A stretch of 42,243 bases of DNA from an uncultured Flavobacteriales bacterium (GCA_905479995.1 CAJQON010000001.1:1-42243); one strand, 5' to 3'. Shown: positions 9,363 through 17,918, counted from the first letter of the stretch. Notes: generated by a model from the letters alone, not told the origin. A program made the numbers and translations.

Positions 9363-9392
9363 ATACGTTCGACATTACAAAGTCGGACGTAT
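9363..9392. repeat. 11-bp inverted repeat downstream of the AraC-type gene
   Basis: ATACGTTCGAC (9363-9373) pairs with GTCGGACGTAT (9382-9392) over 11 positions, with one T-G wobble and an 8-nt loop. No T-tract follows, so it is a poor intrinsic terminator. It may be a regulator site or an RNA 3' stem. Confidence 0.5.
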
Positions 9393-9417
9393 ACCTAATA
9401 ACTCTCTTATATCTTTG

Positions 9418-9569
9418 TGTAATATAAGTTTGATAGCTTAAATGATATCATTGAAAAAGTTGATTTTAGCATGTATGCAAAAGAGATAACAATTCCCTGA
9501 GGAATTATTCAATGATAGTAGTAGTAGTGTAAAAAGGGGTTTAAGATTTATTTCTTAAGCCCTTTTTTT
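9418..9569 (+). ncRNA. Possible small RNA or leader transcript
   Basis: A region of about 150 nt bounded by a -7 box (TATCTTTG, 9410-9417) and a strong terminator (9537-9569), with an internal perfect 6-bp hairpin at 9491-9506. No convincing -33 element lies at the right distance, and no conventional gene lies between box and terminator, only frames of 15 and 6 codons. The run of one Ile and four Val codons just before the terminator recalls attenuator leader peptides, but no branched-chain biosynthesis gene follows. It could equally be debris of a lost gene. Confidence 0.3.
9537..9569 (+). terminator. Intrinsic terminator
   Basis: GGGTTTAAGA (9537-9546) pairs with TCTTAAGCCC (9553-9562) over 10 positions (one T-G wobble) around a 6-nt loop, followed by seven Ts. 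It resembles the terminator before trpS at 12930-12965, and the sequence behind it also resembles the trpS end. Confidence 0.8.
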
Positions 9570-9586
9570 ATGACCTCCTTTTTGAA

Positions 9587-9631
9587 TTAATATCCTGATT
9601 TAGCCCTTACTTTAGATAAAACCTCATCATT
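9587..9631 (-). pseudogene. Remnant of a trpS 3' end
   Basis: Read on the minus strand, this stretch ends DEVLSKVRAKSGY-stop. Intact trpS (12968-13936) ends QEVLQKVRAKTGY-stop, so 10 of 13 residues agree and the stop is in the same place. An in-frame TAA at 9632-9634 cuts the frame, and weaker similarity to trpS continues to about 9650 after a one-base shift. The order terminator hairpin then trpS end is the same as at 12930-13020. It is therefore a decayed partial copy, and together with the intact copy it brackets the T9SS gene. Confidence 0.75.
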
Positions 9632-9792
9632 TTACCTTTTTCATAGAAAGCATTATTCCCAATTTGAGAATAATTATCCCTGTTTGGAGATAACAACCTC
9701 ATTCTAAACAATGTAATTTACTTATAATCAATTACTTACATGCTTGGTGCAATAATTACTTGAAATATTACGAACCCCTTAAACCTTACATC

Positions 9793-12700
9793 ATGAAACA
9801 TTTAATTACTCTTTTAGCAGCACTTTCTTTATTTTGCTGGCAAAGTGTTGCCCAATCAACCCTATACTTAACAAGTTCTGGAGGAAGTTTTACAACAGAA
9901 AAATGGATTAACATTACAGATGCTCCAAACGGAGCTGGAAATGTAATCTGGTCGCAAGGAAACGGAACATATGGAAACGGCCAAGGGTTGGTCAGTGACT
10001 CCAGTTTTACCCTAACAAATGGAACCGACTACTATATAAATTGTTACGATAGATATGCAGATAGCTGGGATGGCACAACTTATGAAATTAGAACTGCTCC
10101 CAATGGCCTAGGCCAATTAATTGCTAACAATTCAGGTGTTAGCCCTAATGATTTTAATGACAATGACGCATCTTCTGCTTGGGAAAACCCTATTGATGAA
10201 TTAGAAGTTTCCGAATTATTTACTTTCACCCCCCAATCTTGTCCAGACCCAACAATAATAGCTCCCACACAAATCTTATCCTCCTCACTTATGCTAAACT
10301 GGATAGAAAACGGTTCTGCAACATTCTGGGACATAGAGTTTGGAGTTGCAAATTTTACTCCAACAGGCATACCTACACAAAGTGGGGTAACTACTAATCC
10401 ATACTTAATCAACGGATTATCACCTACTACAAATTACGACTTTTACATAAGGTCAGATTGTGGTGTTGGTTCACAAAGCCTTTGGGTCGGACCATATTCT
10501 GCAAGCACAGCAGGAACGTGCGGCTTATTTACAGTAGACTTAGAAGACTCCTTTGGTGATGGATGGAATGGAGGCTACTTGGATATATATGTGAACGGAA
10601 TTCTTTTTAGTTCAGGCATAACACTACTCAATGGCTTTGGACCAGAAACAACATCAATCCCTGTCAATATAGGAGATATTGTATCTGTTGATTATACCGC
10701 AGGAAGTTTTTCCTACGAAAACAATTACTCGGTTTATGATCAATCAACTAGTCTTCTTGTATTAGAAGGTTCAGGAAGTAATGTTCCTAACGACATTGGA
10801 GATTACACTTTAGGAACTGGTATAAATGCTTGTCCTATGTGCCCAGAACCATTAGCATTATCAGCTTCAAACATAACATCATCCTTAGCTAATTTAAGTT
10901 GGACAGAAATGGGGTCGGCCACATCATGGGAAATTCAATATGATCTTACTGGTTTTAATATTGGATCAGGAATTTCTTTTGTAACAATCAATTTGCCACA
11001 GGCAATTGCATCTCTTATTCCCGCAACAACTTACGATGTTTACGTAAGAGCCATCTGTGGTGTTGGCGACACGAGTATTTGGTCAACTCCTCACACATTT
11101 CAAACAGCTTGTTTATCTGTAGTAGCACCTTATACCGAGAACTTTGAAAACAATGGTAATTTGCCTGCGTGCTGGAAACAAGGTGCCTCAAATGCAGAAA
11201 GTTGGGTGTTTTCAACAACCGGTGGTCATGTTGGAAATGCAGGTTCTATTGCTGGAAACAGCACTAGTGGAAACTATTTTGCCTATGTAGATGATTCTTC
11301 TCCACATAGTGCTGCTACTACCTTAGAAAGTCCTTTAATTGACGTGTCGGCATTAACAACTCCAACACTTTCTTTTTACATGGCTAGCGACAATGAAACA
11401 AATTCAAACGTAGATTTCTCTGTTGACGTTTGGGATGGAGCAGCTTGGAATGTTGGACTCTATTCTCATAACACAAATACAACAAATGGTGGCTGGGAAT
11501 TAATTTCAGTTTCGTTAACTGCGCTTACAATCACGGGAGATATTCAACTAAGGTTTGTTGTAAATGAAAACAATGGAACAGACTTTTATGATGATGTTGT
11601 TATTGATGATGTTAAGGTAGATGATTTGCCTACCAAAGATTTAGGAATCGTATCAATTAGCTCCGTTCCATCTGGATGCGGCCTTGGATTTGAAAAAATA
11701 AATATGGCTGTTAAAAATTATGGTGTAGATTCTATCACTGTTTTTGACTTGTCTTATATGCTTAATGCTTCATTTGCAAATACAGAAACCGTTAATGTAA
11801 CTATTTTGCCAGGTGACACCTTCTATTATTCCTTTGTAACACTTGCTGACATGTCTATTCCAGCTACATATGCTATTGATGGGGAATGTTCTTTAGCAGG
11901 AGATACTGATCCATTAAACGACATCTTGCTCAATGGTTGGACCTCTAAACATGTAGGGGTTTCACTAACTTTTAATGGCAATGAAACGGTGAATACTTTA
12001 CAAGGAGTAAATACCATTATATGCTCTGACGGTTTAGTACAAAACCTAATAGATCCTTGTTATCAATTAAGTGAATTAGTAATCGATTCTCTTATTCACC
12101 CATGGAATGGAGATGTTGAAATATGGTTAATTTCTCCAAACAATGACACTTTAGAAGTGTCTACAGGAAATGGAGGAGGTTCAGCAAACTATATCAACGT
12201 TAGCTTCAGTGATACAGCACAAATTAATATTAATGGTGCTATTCCAGCTCCAGGTATTTATCAACCAGAAGATGCACAAGGGTTTGCAAAATTTAACGGT
12301 ACAGATCCTAATGGAAAATGGACCTTATGGGTCTCTGACAATTTTCCTAGCATAGATGATGGAACACTCTATAAATGGCATTTAGAATTTAAAGATTACA
12401 GTCACACTGTTAACTTAGGCGCAGATACCAATGTGTGTTCTGAAGATGTAATAACTTTAACAGCACAAGTAGGTAATTACAACTACTTATGGTCTACAGG
12501 AGATACCACGCAGCAAATTACCTTAGACACTGCTTCTTTAGGTGGAAATGGAACCTATGCCATTACGGTAATTGTTACGGACAATGTTTCAGGCTGTGCG
12601 ACTAACGACACGATAGAAGTGACCTATTCAATTTGTGCAGGAATTGATGCACTGAAAAAGGAACTAAACACTTCAATTTATCCAAATCCAAGTAAAGGCA

Positions 12701-12912
12701 ACTTTACCGTAAATGTTAACACTAAAAATGTTAAATCGATGGAGATTAAAATCGTCAACTTACAGGGACAAATCGTTTATACTAAAAATAACCTCAACAA
12801 CAATAGCATAATAAGTGAGCAGATTGATTTAAGTAAAAATTCAAAAGGAATCTATTTTATGTTCATAACGACTGAAAAGGGCAGCGTTAGGCACAAAGTG
12901 GTTGTTCAATAG
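9793..12912 (+). CDS. Large T9SS-secreted multidomain protein (Fn3, MAM-like, P-domain)
   Basis: Secreted or surface protein of about 1039 residues. I start it at 9793 because MKHLITLLAALSLFCWQSVA is a clean signal peptide; the ATG at 9760 would put 11 extra residues in front. In order: a domain with the motif DRYADSWDGTTYEI (about 20-145); an Fn3-like domain from CPDPTIIAPT (about 150-240); a second SFGDGWNGG domain (about 240-335); a second Fn3 (about 345-440); a cleaved-adhesin/MAM-like domain from PYTENFENNG (about 445-615); a proprotein-convertase P-domain (about 725-870); an Ig-like segment; and a type A T9SS sorting domain with SIYPNPSKGNF and a C-terminal HKVVVQ. No protease domain is present, so an adhesin or structural role is likelier than an enzyme. 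It is flanked by decayed and intact trpS ends. Confidence 0.9.
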   Translation: MKHLITLLAALSLFCWQSVAQSTLYLTSSGGSFTTEKWINITDAPNGAGNVIWSQGNGTYGNGQGLVSDSSFTLTNGTDYYINCYDRYADSWDGTTYEIRTAPNGLGQLIANNSGVSPNDFNDNDASSAWENPIDELEVSELFTFTPQSCPDPTIIAPTQILSSSLMLNWIENGSATFWDIEFGVANFTPTGIPTQSGVTTNPYLINGLSPTTNYDFYIRSDCGVGSQSLWVGPYSASTAGTCGLFTVDLEDSFGDGWNGGYLDIYVNGILFSSGITLLNGFGPETTSIPVNIGDIVSVDYTAGSFSYENNYSVYDQSTSLLVLEGSGSNVPNDIGDYTLGTGINACPMCPEPLALSASNITSSLANLSWTEMGSATSWEIQYDLTGFNIGSGISFVTINLPQAIASLIPATTYDVYVRAICGVGDTSIWSTPHTFQTACLSVVAPYTENFENNGNLPACWKQGASNAESWVFSTTGGHVGNAGSIAGNSTSGNYFAYVDDSSPHSAATTLESPLIDVSALTTPTLSFYMASDNETNSNVDFSVDVWDGAAWNVGLYSHNTNTTNGGWELISVSLTALTITGDIQLRFVVNENNGTDFYDDVVIDDVKVDDLPTKDLGIVSISSVPSGCGLGFEKINMAVKNYGVDSITVFDLSYMLNASFANTETVNVTILPGDTFYYSFVTLADMSIPATYAIDGECSLAGDTDPLNDILLNGWTSKHVGVSLTFNGNETVNTLQGVNTIICSDGLVQNLIDPCYQLSELVIDSLIHPWNGDVEIWLISPNNDTLEVSTGNGGGSANYINVSFSDTAQININGAIPAPGIYQPEDAQGFAKFNGTDPNGKWTLWVSDNFPSIDDGTLYKWHLEFKDYSHTVNLGADTNVCSEDVITLTAQVGNYNYLWSTGDTTQQITLDTASLGGNGTYAITVIVTDNVSGCATNDTIEVTYSICAGIDALKKELNTSIYPNPSKGNFTVNVNTKNVKSMEIKIVNLQGQIVYTKNNLNNNSIISEQIDLSKNSKGIYFMFITTEKGSVRHKVVVQ

Positions 12913-12929
12913 GTTAGGTTTAGTTTGAT

Positions 12930-12965
12930 AAAAGGGCTTGAGTGTTTTCTCAAGCCTTTTTTTTT
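12930..12965. terminator. Bidirectional terminator between the T9SS gene and trpS
   Basis: GGCTTGAG (12935-12942) pairs perfectly with CTCAAGCC (12949-12956) around a 6-nt loop. It is preceded by four As and followed by nine Ts, so it can serve the plus-strand T9SS gene and the minus-strand trpS. Confidence 0.9.
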
Positions 12966-12967
12966 CC

Positions 12968-13936
12968 TTAATAACCCGTTTTAGCCCTAACTTTTTGTAA
13001 AACCTCCTGCGCTACTTTTTGGGCTTTTTCCGCACCAATTTTAAGCTGTTTATCCAGTTCAGATTTATTTTCCATGTAATAATTAAACTGCTCTCTTTCG
13101 GTTTTATACTTTTCACAAATCAACTCAAAAAGCTCTTGTTTAGCATGTCCATAACCGTAATTACCACCTTCGTATTTCGTGCGCATTTCTGCAATTTGAG
13201 CATCGTTTGCCAATAATTTGTATAAGGCAAAAGCATTACAAGTATCTGGGTTTTTAGGATCTTCTAGAGGCGTACTGTCTGTTTCAATACCCATAATTTG
13301 CTTTCTTAACTTTTTATCGTTCAGAAAAATATTAATGGTATTGTTTCTTGATTTACTCATTTTATGGCCATCCGTTCCAGGAATTAGCATGGTATCTTCT
13401 TGAACAATTACTTCGGGCAAAACGAGTGTATCACCCATTTGATGGTTAAAACGACTGGCAACATCTCTCGTCATTTCAAGGTGCTGCATTTGATCTTTCC
13501 CAACAGGAACTTTCTCTGCATTGTACAATAAAATGTCAGCAGCCATTAACATCGGGTAGCTAAATAGTCCAGAATTAACATCCTCTAAACGATCCGCTTT
13601 ATCCTTAAAAGAATGAGCCAGTGTAAGTCTCTGGTAAGGATAAAAGCAGCTCAAATACCACGACAATTCTGTTACCTGAGGAATATCAGATTGCCGATAA
13701 AAAACGGTTTTTTCAACATCTAACCCAAACGCCAACCAAGTTGCCGCAACCGAATACGTATTTTCTCTTAATTCATCGCCATTCTTAATTTGCGTTAACG
13801 AATGCATGTCTGCAATAAACAGAAATGATTCATTTTTAGGATCCTTACTCATTTCTATTGCTGGGATAATCGCTCCCAATAAATTACCCAAATGAGGCGT
13901 TCCAGTACTTTGTATTCCAGTTAAAATTCTTGCCAT
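12968..13936 (-). CDS. trpS: Tryptophanyl-tRNA synthetase
   Basis: Charges tRNA-Trp with tryptophan; class I synthetase of 322 residues, the normal bacterial length. The HIGH-type motif is GTPHLGN (12-18), KMSKS is at 192-196, and the TrpRS-specific block SYPMLMAADILLY followed by VGKDQMQHLEMTRDVA lies at about 126-160. A minus-strand TACATTTG (13941-13948) resembles a -7 promoter box and lies only 5 nt before the ATG, which would imply a very short leader. A second, decayed copy of the last codons lies at 9587-9631. Confidence 0.97.
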   Translation of the reverse strand: MARILTGIQSTGTPHLGNLLGAIIPAIEMSKDPKNESFLFIADMHSLTQIKNGDELRENTYSVAATWLAFGLDVEKTVFYRQSDIPQVTELSWYLSCFYPYQRLTLAHSFKDKADRLEDVNSGLFSYPMLMAADILLYNAEKVPVGKDQMQHLEMTRDVASRFNHQMGDTLVLPEVIVQEDTMLIPGTDGHKMSKSRNNTINIFLNDKKLRKQIMGIETDSTPLEDPKNPDTCNAFALYKLLANDAQIAEMRTKYEGGNYGYGHAKQELFELICEKYKTEREQFNYYMENKSELDKQLKIGAEKAQKVAQEVLQKVRAKTGY

Positions 13937-13986
13937 AAAACAAATGTAGTATTTCTTTTATTCTAACGATTAATGCCTTATTCTTT

Positions 13987-14015
13987 TTTGTAAAGAACAT
14001 CAATTCATAACTTTG
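13987..14015 (+). promoter_or_regulatory. Bacteroidota-type promoter for plsC-gatC
   Basis: TTTG (13987-13990), a 17-nt spacer, then TAACTTTG (14008-14015), fitting the -33/-7 consensus TTTG and TAnnTTTG. The plsC ATG follows 10 nt later. Confidence 0.65.
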
Positions 14016-14025
14016 CATTTGTAAA

Positions 14026-14775
14026 ATGAAAAAAGGCTTAGAAATACTTGGTGGAATTTGGAAAATTTATGCCGCATTGGTCTTCGTAACTATGCTGTTA
14101 ATTTTATACCCTTTGTACCTTATATTTTTAAGAAAAGAGAGCACATTTATATATGCGTTTAACCTATTAAAAGTTCATACCAAACTTATTTTAATACTTA
14201 CTGGAATTTTTGTTTCCATTGAGAATAAGCACCACTTAAGCGCATTAAAATCTTGTGTTATTACGCCTAATCATTCTTCTTACTTAGATATTTTAATGCT
14301 ATATAATACCATGCCCAACTACTTTGTTTTTATGGGAAAACACACCTTAAAAACCATCCCTATTTTTAATATCTTTTTTAAACAAATGAATATTGCTGTC
14401 AACCGCAAAAGCATAATGTCAGGCAAAGAAGCATTAAATCGATGCGCTTCGGAATTGCAAAAAGAGCACAGTGTCGTTTTATTTCCTGAAGGAACTATTC
14501 CCGATGATGCTCCAAATTTATTAAAGTTTAAATCTGGGGCATTTAAATTAGCAATAGAGCAACAAGTTCCTGTAGTTCCGATCACGTTTTTAACCAATTA
14601 TAAGCGCCTTCAGCTTGGTGGTTTGTTTACAGGAAAAGCTGGACCTGGAATAGCAAAAGTTATCGTTCATGAACCTATTATAACCATAGGAATGACTGAA
14701 GAAGATTTATTACCTTTGCAACAGAACGTTTTTAACATTATCAACAATCAAATTAATAAGAATGGCCATAGATAA
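14026..14775 (+). CDS. plsC: 1-acyl-sn-glycerol-3-phosphate acyltransferase
   Basis: Acylates lysophosphatidic acid to phosphatidic acid in membrane phospholipid synthesis. Of its 249 residues about 14-34 form a membrane helix. The catalytic HX4D motif is NHSSYLD (82-88), and the acyl-acceptor motif FPEGT is at 153-157, followed by PVVPITF. The gene overlaps gatC by 14 nt, so the two are translationally coupled, and it has its own promoter at 13987-14015. Subfamily or chain-length specificity cannot be read from sequence. Confidence 0.9.
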   Translation: MKKGLEILGGIWKIYAALVFVTMLLILYPLYLIFLRKESTFIYAFNLLKVHTKLILILTGIFVSIENKHHLSALKSCVITPNHSSYLDILMLYNTMPNYFVFMGKHTLKTIPIFNIFFKQMNIAVNRKSIMSGKEALNRCASELQKEHSVVLFPEGTIPDDAPNLLKFKSGAFKLAIEQQVPVVPITFLTNYKRLQLGGLFTGKAGPGIAKVIVHEPIITIGMTEEDLLPLQQNVFNIINNQINKNGHR

Positions 14776-15052
14776 TAATACTGTAGACAAAATAGCCACT
14801 TTAGCTAAACTTGAGTTTAACGATAATGCTAAAGAAGAAATTAAGGAAGACCTCAATAAGATGCTTCATTTTGTAGATAAATTAAATGAGTTGGATACTG
14901 ATAATGTTGAGCCTTTAATTTATATGCTAGACGAAGAGCAGGTATTAAGAGAAGATGATGTAAAGGGGCATGTTACTCAAAAGGAGGCTTTAAAAAACGC
15001 TCCTGATGCCGATAGCGATTACTTTAAAGTACCCAAAGTAATTAATAAGTAA
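14762..15052 (+). CDS. gatC: Asp/Glu-tRNA amidotransferase subunit C
   Basis: Small subunit (96 residues) of the GatCAB complex that converts misacylated Asp-tRNA-Asn or Glu-tRNA-Gln. Family features are VDKIATLAKLEF at the N terminus, LNKMLHFVDKLNELDT in the middle, and VLREDDV...KVPKVI at the end. gatA and gatB are not in this window. It starts inside the end of plsC, 14 nt before its stop. Confidence 0.93.
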   Translation: MAIDNNTVDKIATLAKLEFNDNAKEEIKEDLNKMLHFVDKLNELDTDNVEPLIYMLDEEQVLREDDVKGHVTQKEALKNAPDADSDYFKVPKVINK

Positions 15053-15081
15053 GCTCTGTTTGTTAACCTCAGCCACTTGTT

Positions 15082-15666
15082 ATGATTCCGGACTCTAGTG
15101 CGTCTTCTATTCAAATTGTTGAACTTTCATCTCAACACTTTAATTCAATTTTAACCCTTTCTGATGAATTATTCGGTAACGGATTTTTAAATACTAATTC
15201 CCTTAACGAATACCTTGCTAATCCACAAAAAATGGCTCTTGTTGCCCAATACGATAACTTAGTTTGTGGTTTTATTTTATTAGAGCACTGCACTAAAAAC
15301 TCTTTATTGAATTTAGCACTTGAAGAAAAAGACTGGTTCAATAACTATTTTTCAGCAAAAGATTCATTTGGGATACTAAAAACAATAGCCGTAAATAGTC
15401 AATTTAAAAATAAAGGTATTGGCTCCAAATTAACCACTATTGGCATTGAAACACTGAGCAAAACATGTTCATCTATTGTCTCTATTTGCTGGGACAAAAA
15501 AAGTAGCACATCATTTAATATCGTACTGGAAAAAAGCGGTTTTACTAAAATTAAAACCTTTAACGCTTTTTGGAAAAACGATAGCTTGCTTAATAACTAC
15601 TTTTGTGAAATTTGTGGTGCACCACCTTGTCTTTGCAATGCTTTTATTTACACGATAGTTTTATAA
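15082..15666 (+). CDS. GNAT N-acetyltransferase with cysteine-rich tail
   Basis: 194 residues of GNAT fold. The acetyl-CoA loop appears as VNSQFKNKGIGSKLT (about residues 111-125), followed by the usual helix and a C-terminal strand with SGFTKIKTF. The C terminus carries CEICGAPPCLC, four cysteines in 11 residues, as in a zinc-binding or redox knuckle. The start at 15082 is the first ATG, 29 nt after gatC. The gene is convergent with rnc and the two overlap by 19 nt. The acetyl acceptor is unknown. Confidence 0.75.
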   Translation: MIPDSSASSIQIVELSSQHFNSILTLSDELFGNGFLNTNSLNEYLANPQKMALVAQYDNLVCGFILLEHCTKNSLLNLALEEKDWFNNYFSAKDSFGILKTIAVNSQFKNKGIGSKLTTIGIETLSKTCSSIVSICWDKKSSTSFNIVLEKSGFTKIKTFNAFWKNDSLLNNYFCEICGAPPCLCNAFIYTIVL

Positions 15667-16346
15667 AACTCTTGAGCAGCTAATTGCTCAGCTTTCTTTT
15701 TAGAGTGAGCAGATCCTTTCCCCTTAATAATATTATTTATTTTAAGCAATGCTTCAAATAAATCAGGATTTGCAGCATCATCTGAAGAAAAAACAAACTC
15801 AAAATCTAACCGTTCTTTTTGGCACCATTCAATAACTCTGCTTTTAAAATCTGTTTCTGTCTTCATTACCACTTCAATATCAATATGAATGAATAACAAC
15901 CTGTCTTCAACAAACTTTTGAGCCCAACTATACCCTCTATCTAAATAAATTGCTCCAATCAATGCTTCCAAAGCATCTCCATAAATTGATTTAGAACCTC
16001 TTTCAATTTTTGAGTTAATTAGCTCATTAAACCCAAGCTTAATTCCTATTCCATTTAAGTTTTGTCTACTCACTATCCGAGATCTAAGCTGCGATAAATA
16101 ACCCTCATCTTGATAGGGAAACTTGTTAAATAAGTAGTGTGATATAATACTATCTAAAATAGCATCTCCCAAATACTCGAGTCTTTCATTGCTTTCAAAA
16201 GACTCGAGTTTGTTTCCTTTTAATAAGGACTTATGTAAAAATGCTTGATGATAAAGCTCAATGTTTTTCGGATAAAACCCCATCACTCGCTCCATTTTTA
16301 GAGCAAATTCACTTTTCTTTCTAAAGAGTCTAATCGAAAAAATCAA
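15648..16346 (-). CDS. rnc: Ribonuclease III
   Basis: Double-strand-specific endoribonuclease that processes rRNA precursors and structured mRNAs. Of its 232 residues the signature NERLEYLGDAILD lies at 53-65 and the second acidic site is in YGDALEALIGAIYLD (about 121-135). A double-stranded RNA-binding domain follows (about 165-230), ending AEQLAAQEFYKTIV. It abuts fabF exactly (16346/16347) in the order acpP-fabF-rnc, standard in Bacteroidota. Its 3' end overlaps the GNAT gene by 19 nt tail-to-tail. Confidence 0.95.
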   Translation of the reverse strand: MIFSIRLFRKKSEFALKMERVMGFYPKNIELYHQAFLHKSLLKGNKLESFESNERLEYLGDAILDSIISHYLFNKFPYQDEGYLSQLRSRIVSRQNLNGIGIKLGFNELINSKIERGSKSIYGDALEALIGAIYLDRGYSWAQKFVEDRLLFIHIDIEVVMKTETDFKSRVIEWCQKERLDFEFVFSSDDAANPDLFEALLKINNIIKGKGSAHSKKKAEQLAAQEFYKTIV

Positions 16347-17600
16347 TTACGATTCAAATTTCTTAAATATTACCGAGGCGTTATGTCCACCAAATCCAAA
16401 TGTATTACTTAATGCCGCTCTTACCTCTCGTTTTTCTGCTTGGTTAAACGTAAAGTTCAACTTTGGGTCAAACGACTCGTCATCTGTAAAATGATTAATT
16501 GTAGGTGGAACAATATTTTCCTTAACGGCCATTAATGTAGCCATTGCTTCTAATGCTCCTGCTGCTCCTAACAAGTGACCTGTCATAGATTTTGTTGAGC
16601 TAATATTTAAATTGTATGCATGATCTCCAAATACAGATAATATTGCTTGACTTTCAGCTATATCTCCCAATGGAGTTGAAGTTCCATGAACATTAATATA
16701 ATCAATTTCAGAAGCATCCATTTCGGCATCTTCTAATGCATATTTCATTACATTGTTGGCTCCTAATCCTTGAGGATGTGGTGCTGTCATATGATGTGCA
16801 TCAGCAGATAATCCTCCACCAACAATTTCTGCATATATAGTTGCTCCTCTAGCAATTGCATGATCGTAGTCTTCTAATATTACCGAAGCTCCTCCTTCAC
16901 CCATCACAAAACCGTCTCTGTCTTTATCAAAAGGTCTTGAAGCTGTTTTAGGGTCATCATTTCTTGTAGACAATGCATGCATTGCATTAAATCCACCAAT
17001 TCCAGCTTCATAAACAGAAGCTTCAGAACCACCAGAAACAATAACATCTGCTTTTCCTAAACGAATGTAATTAAACGCATCAATTAGCGCATTAGTAGAA
17101 GAAGCACACGCTGCAACAGTTGTAAAATTAGGTCCTCTAAATCCAAATTCCATAGAAATTAATCCCGATGCGATATCAGCAATCATTTTAGGAATAAAAA
17201 ATGGATTAAAACGAGGTGTTCCATCTCCATCAGCAAAATTAGAAACTTCATCTTGAAAGGTTTTTAAACCTCCAATTCCTGAACCCCAAATAACACCAAC
17301 TCTATCTTTATTAACTGTTTCTAAATCAAGTTTAGAATCTGCAACAGCTTCTTTAACTGCAATTAGTGCAAACTGTGTGTAAGGATCTATTTTTCTACCT
17401 TCTTTTCTATCGAAATGATCGGCAATATTATAGTTCTTTACTTCACAAGCAAATTGTGTTTTAAATTTTGATGCATCAAATCTAGTAATTGGTGCACAAC
17501 CACTAACTCCGGCTTTAAGGTTTTCCCATGTTTCTGGAAACGTGTTTCCAACTGGAGTAATTGCCCCTAACCCTGTTACTACAACTCTTCTTAATTTCAT
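16347..17600 (-). CDS. fabF: 3-oxoacyl-[acyl-carrier-protein] synthase II
   Basis: Elongating ketoacyl-ACP synthase of type II fatty acid synthesis, 417 residues. The Cys-His-His triad is present: TVAACASSTNALIDA (Cys), NVHGTSTPLGD (His) and STKSMTGHLLGAAGALE (His). The start RRVVVTGLGAITPVGN is canonical. It lies 81 nt downstream of acpP with a strong hairpin between them, and directly upstream of rnc. Confidence 0.97.
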   Translation of the reverse strand: MKLRRVVVTGLGAITPVGNTFPETWENLKAGVSGCAPITRFDASKFKTQFACEVKNYNIADHFDRKEGRKIDPYTQFALIAVKEAVADSKLDLETVNKDRVGVIWGSGIGGLKTFQDEVSNFADGDGTPRFNPFFIPKMIADIASGLISMEFGFRGPNFTTVAACASSTNALIDAFNYIRLGKADVIVSGGSEASVYEAGIGGFNAMHALSTRNDDPKTASRPFDKDRDGFVMGEGGASVILEDYDHAIARGATIYAEIVGGGLSADAHHMTAPHPQGLGANNVMKYALEDAEMDASEIDYINVHGTSTPLGDIAESQAILSVFGDHAYNLNISSTKSMTGHLLGAAGALEAMATLMAVKENIVPPTINHFTDDESFDPKLNFTFNQAEKREVRAALSNTFGFGGHNASVIFKKFES

Positions 17601-17628
17601 AGTCTACAATTGTTGTTATATATAGAAA

Positions 17629-17654
17629 TAGCTTTGAAATTAAATTCAAAGCTA
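17629..17654 (-). promoter_or_regulatory. Perfect 10-bp hairpin between acpP and fabF
   Basis: TAGCTTTGAA and TTCAAAGCTA pair perfectly around a 6-nt AT loop in the 81-nt acpP-fabF spacer. No proper T-run follows on the minus strand. A partial terminator or an mRNA-stabilising stem that makes acpP message more abundant than fabF is plausible. Confidence 0.6.
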
Positions 17655-17681
17655 CTTCAATAAATCTTTTAAAACGCTTTA

Positions 17682-17918
17682 TTATTTTGCGTTATCTTCG
17701 ATGTATTTTACAGCATCTCCTACTGTAGCAATCTTTTCTGCTTGATCATCTGGAATTGCAATGTTGAATTCTTTTTCGAATTCCATTATCAATTCAACTG
17801 TATCTAAAGAATCCGCTCCTAAATCATTTGTGAAACTTGCTTCTCCTGTTACTTCACCTTCGTCAACTCCTAATTTATCAACGATTATAGCTTGTACTCT
17901 ACCTTTAATATCTGACAT
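17682..17918 (-). CDS. acpP: Acyl carrier protein
   Basis: 78-residue carrier of the growing acyl chain. The phosphopantetheine attachment site is Ser37 in [12 protein letters not shown]. The acidic composition and the end [11 protein letters not shown] are typical. It is the first gene of acpP-fabF-rnc on the minus strand. The 70-nt gap to the upstream nitroreductase gene leaves room for its own promoter. Confidence 0.97.
   Translation of the reverse strand: MSDIKGRVQAIIVDKLGVDEGEVTGEASFTNDLGADSLDTVELIMEFEKEFNIAIPDDQAEKIATVGDAVKYIEDNAK

Larger units (their letters stand above)
9250..9792 (+). other. Non-coding stretch between the AraC regulator and the T9SS gene
   Basis: No full gene is visible. 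It holds, in order: an 11-bp inverted repeat (9363-9392); -7-like boxes TATCTTTG (9410-9417) and TAAGTTTG (9425-9432); a 15-codon reading frame starting MISLKKLILAC (9442-9489), resembling a truncated lipoprotein leader; a hairpin AATTCC-CTGA-GGAATT (9491-9506); a micro-ORF MIVVVV (9512-9532); a terminator (9537-9569); a trpS 3' remnant on the minus strand (9587-9631); and two loosely similar 20-nt direct repeats beginning CCC at 9658 and 9678 (12 of 20 positions agree). An ATG at 9760 lies upstream of the preferred start of the T9SS gene at 9793. Confidence 0.6.

Noticed and set aside
9512-9562. Branched-chain amino acid attenuator
   Set aside because: The MIVVVV leader is followed at once by the terminator, with no antiterminator arm, and no ilv or leu gene lies downstream. 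Kept only as an open question.
9760-9792. Upstream ATG as start of the T9SS gene
   Set aside because: The 11 extra residues are hydrophilic and would precede an otherwise perfect signal peptide starting at 9793.
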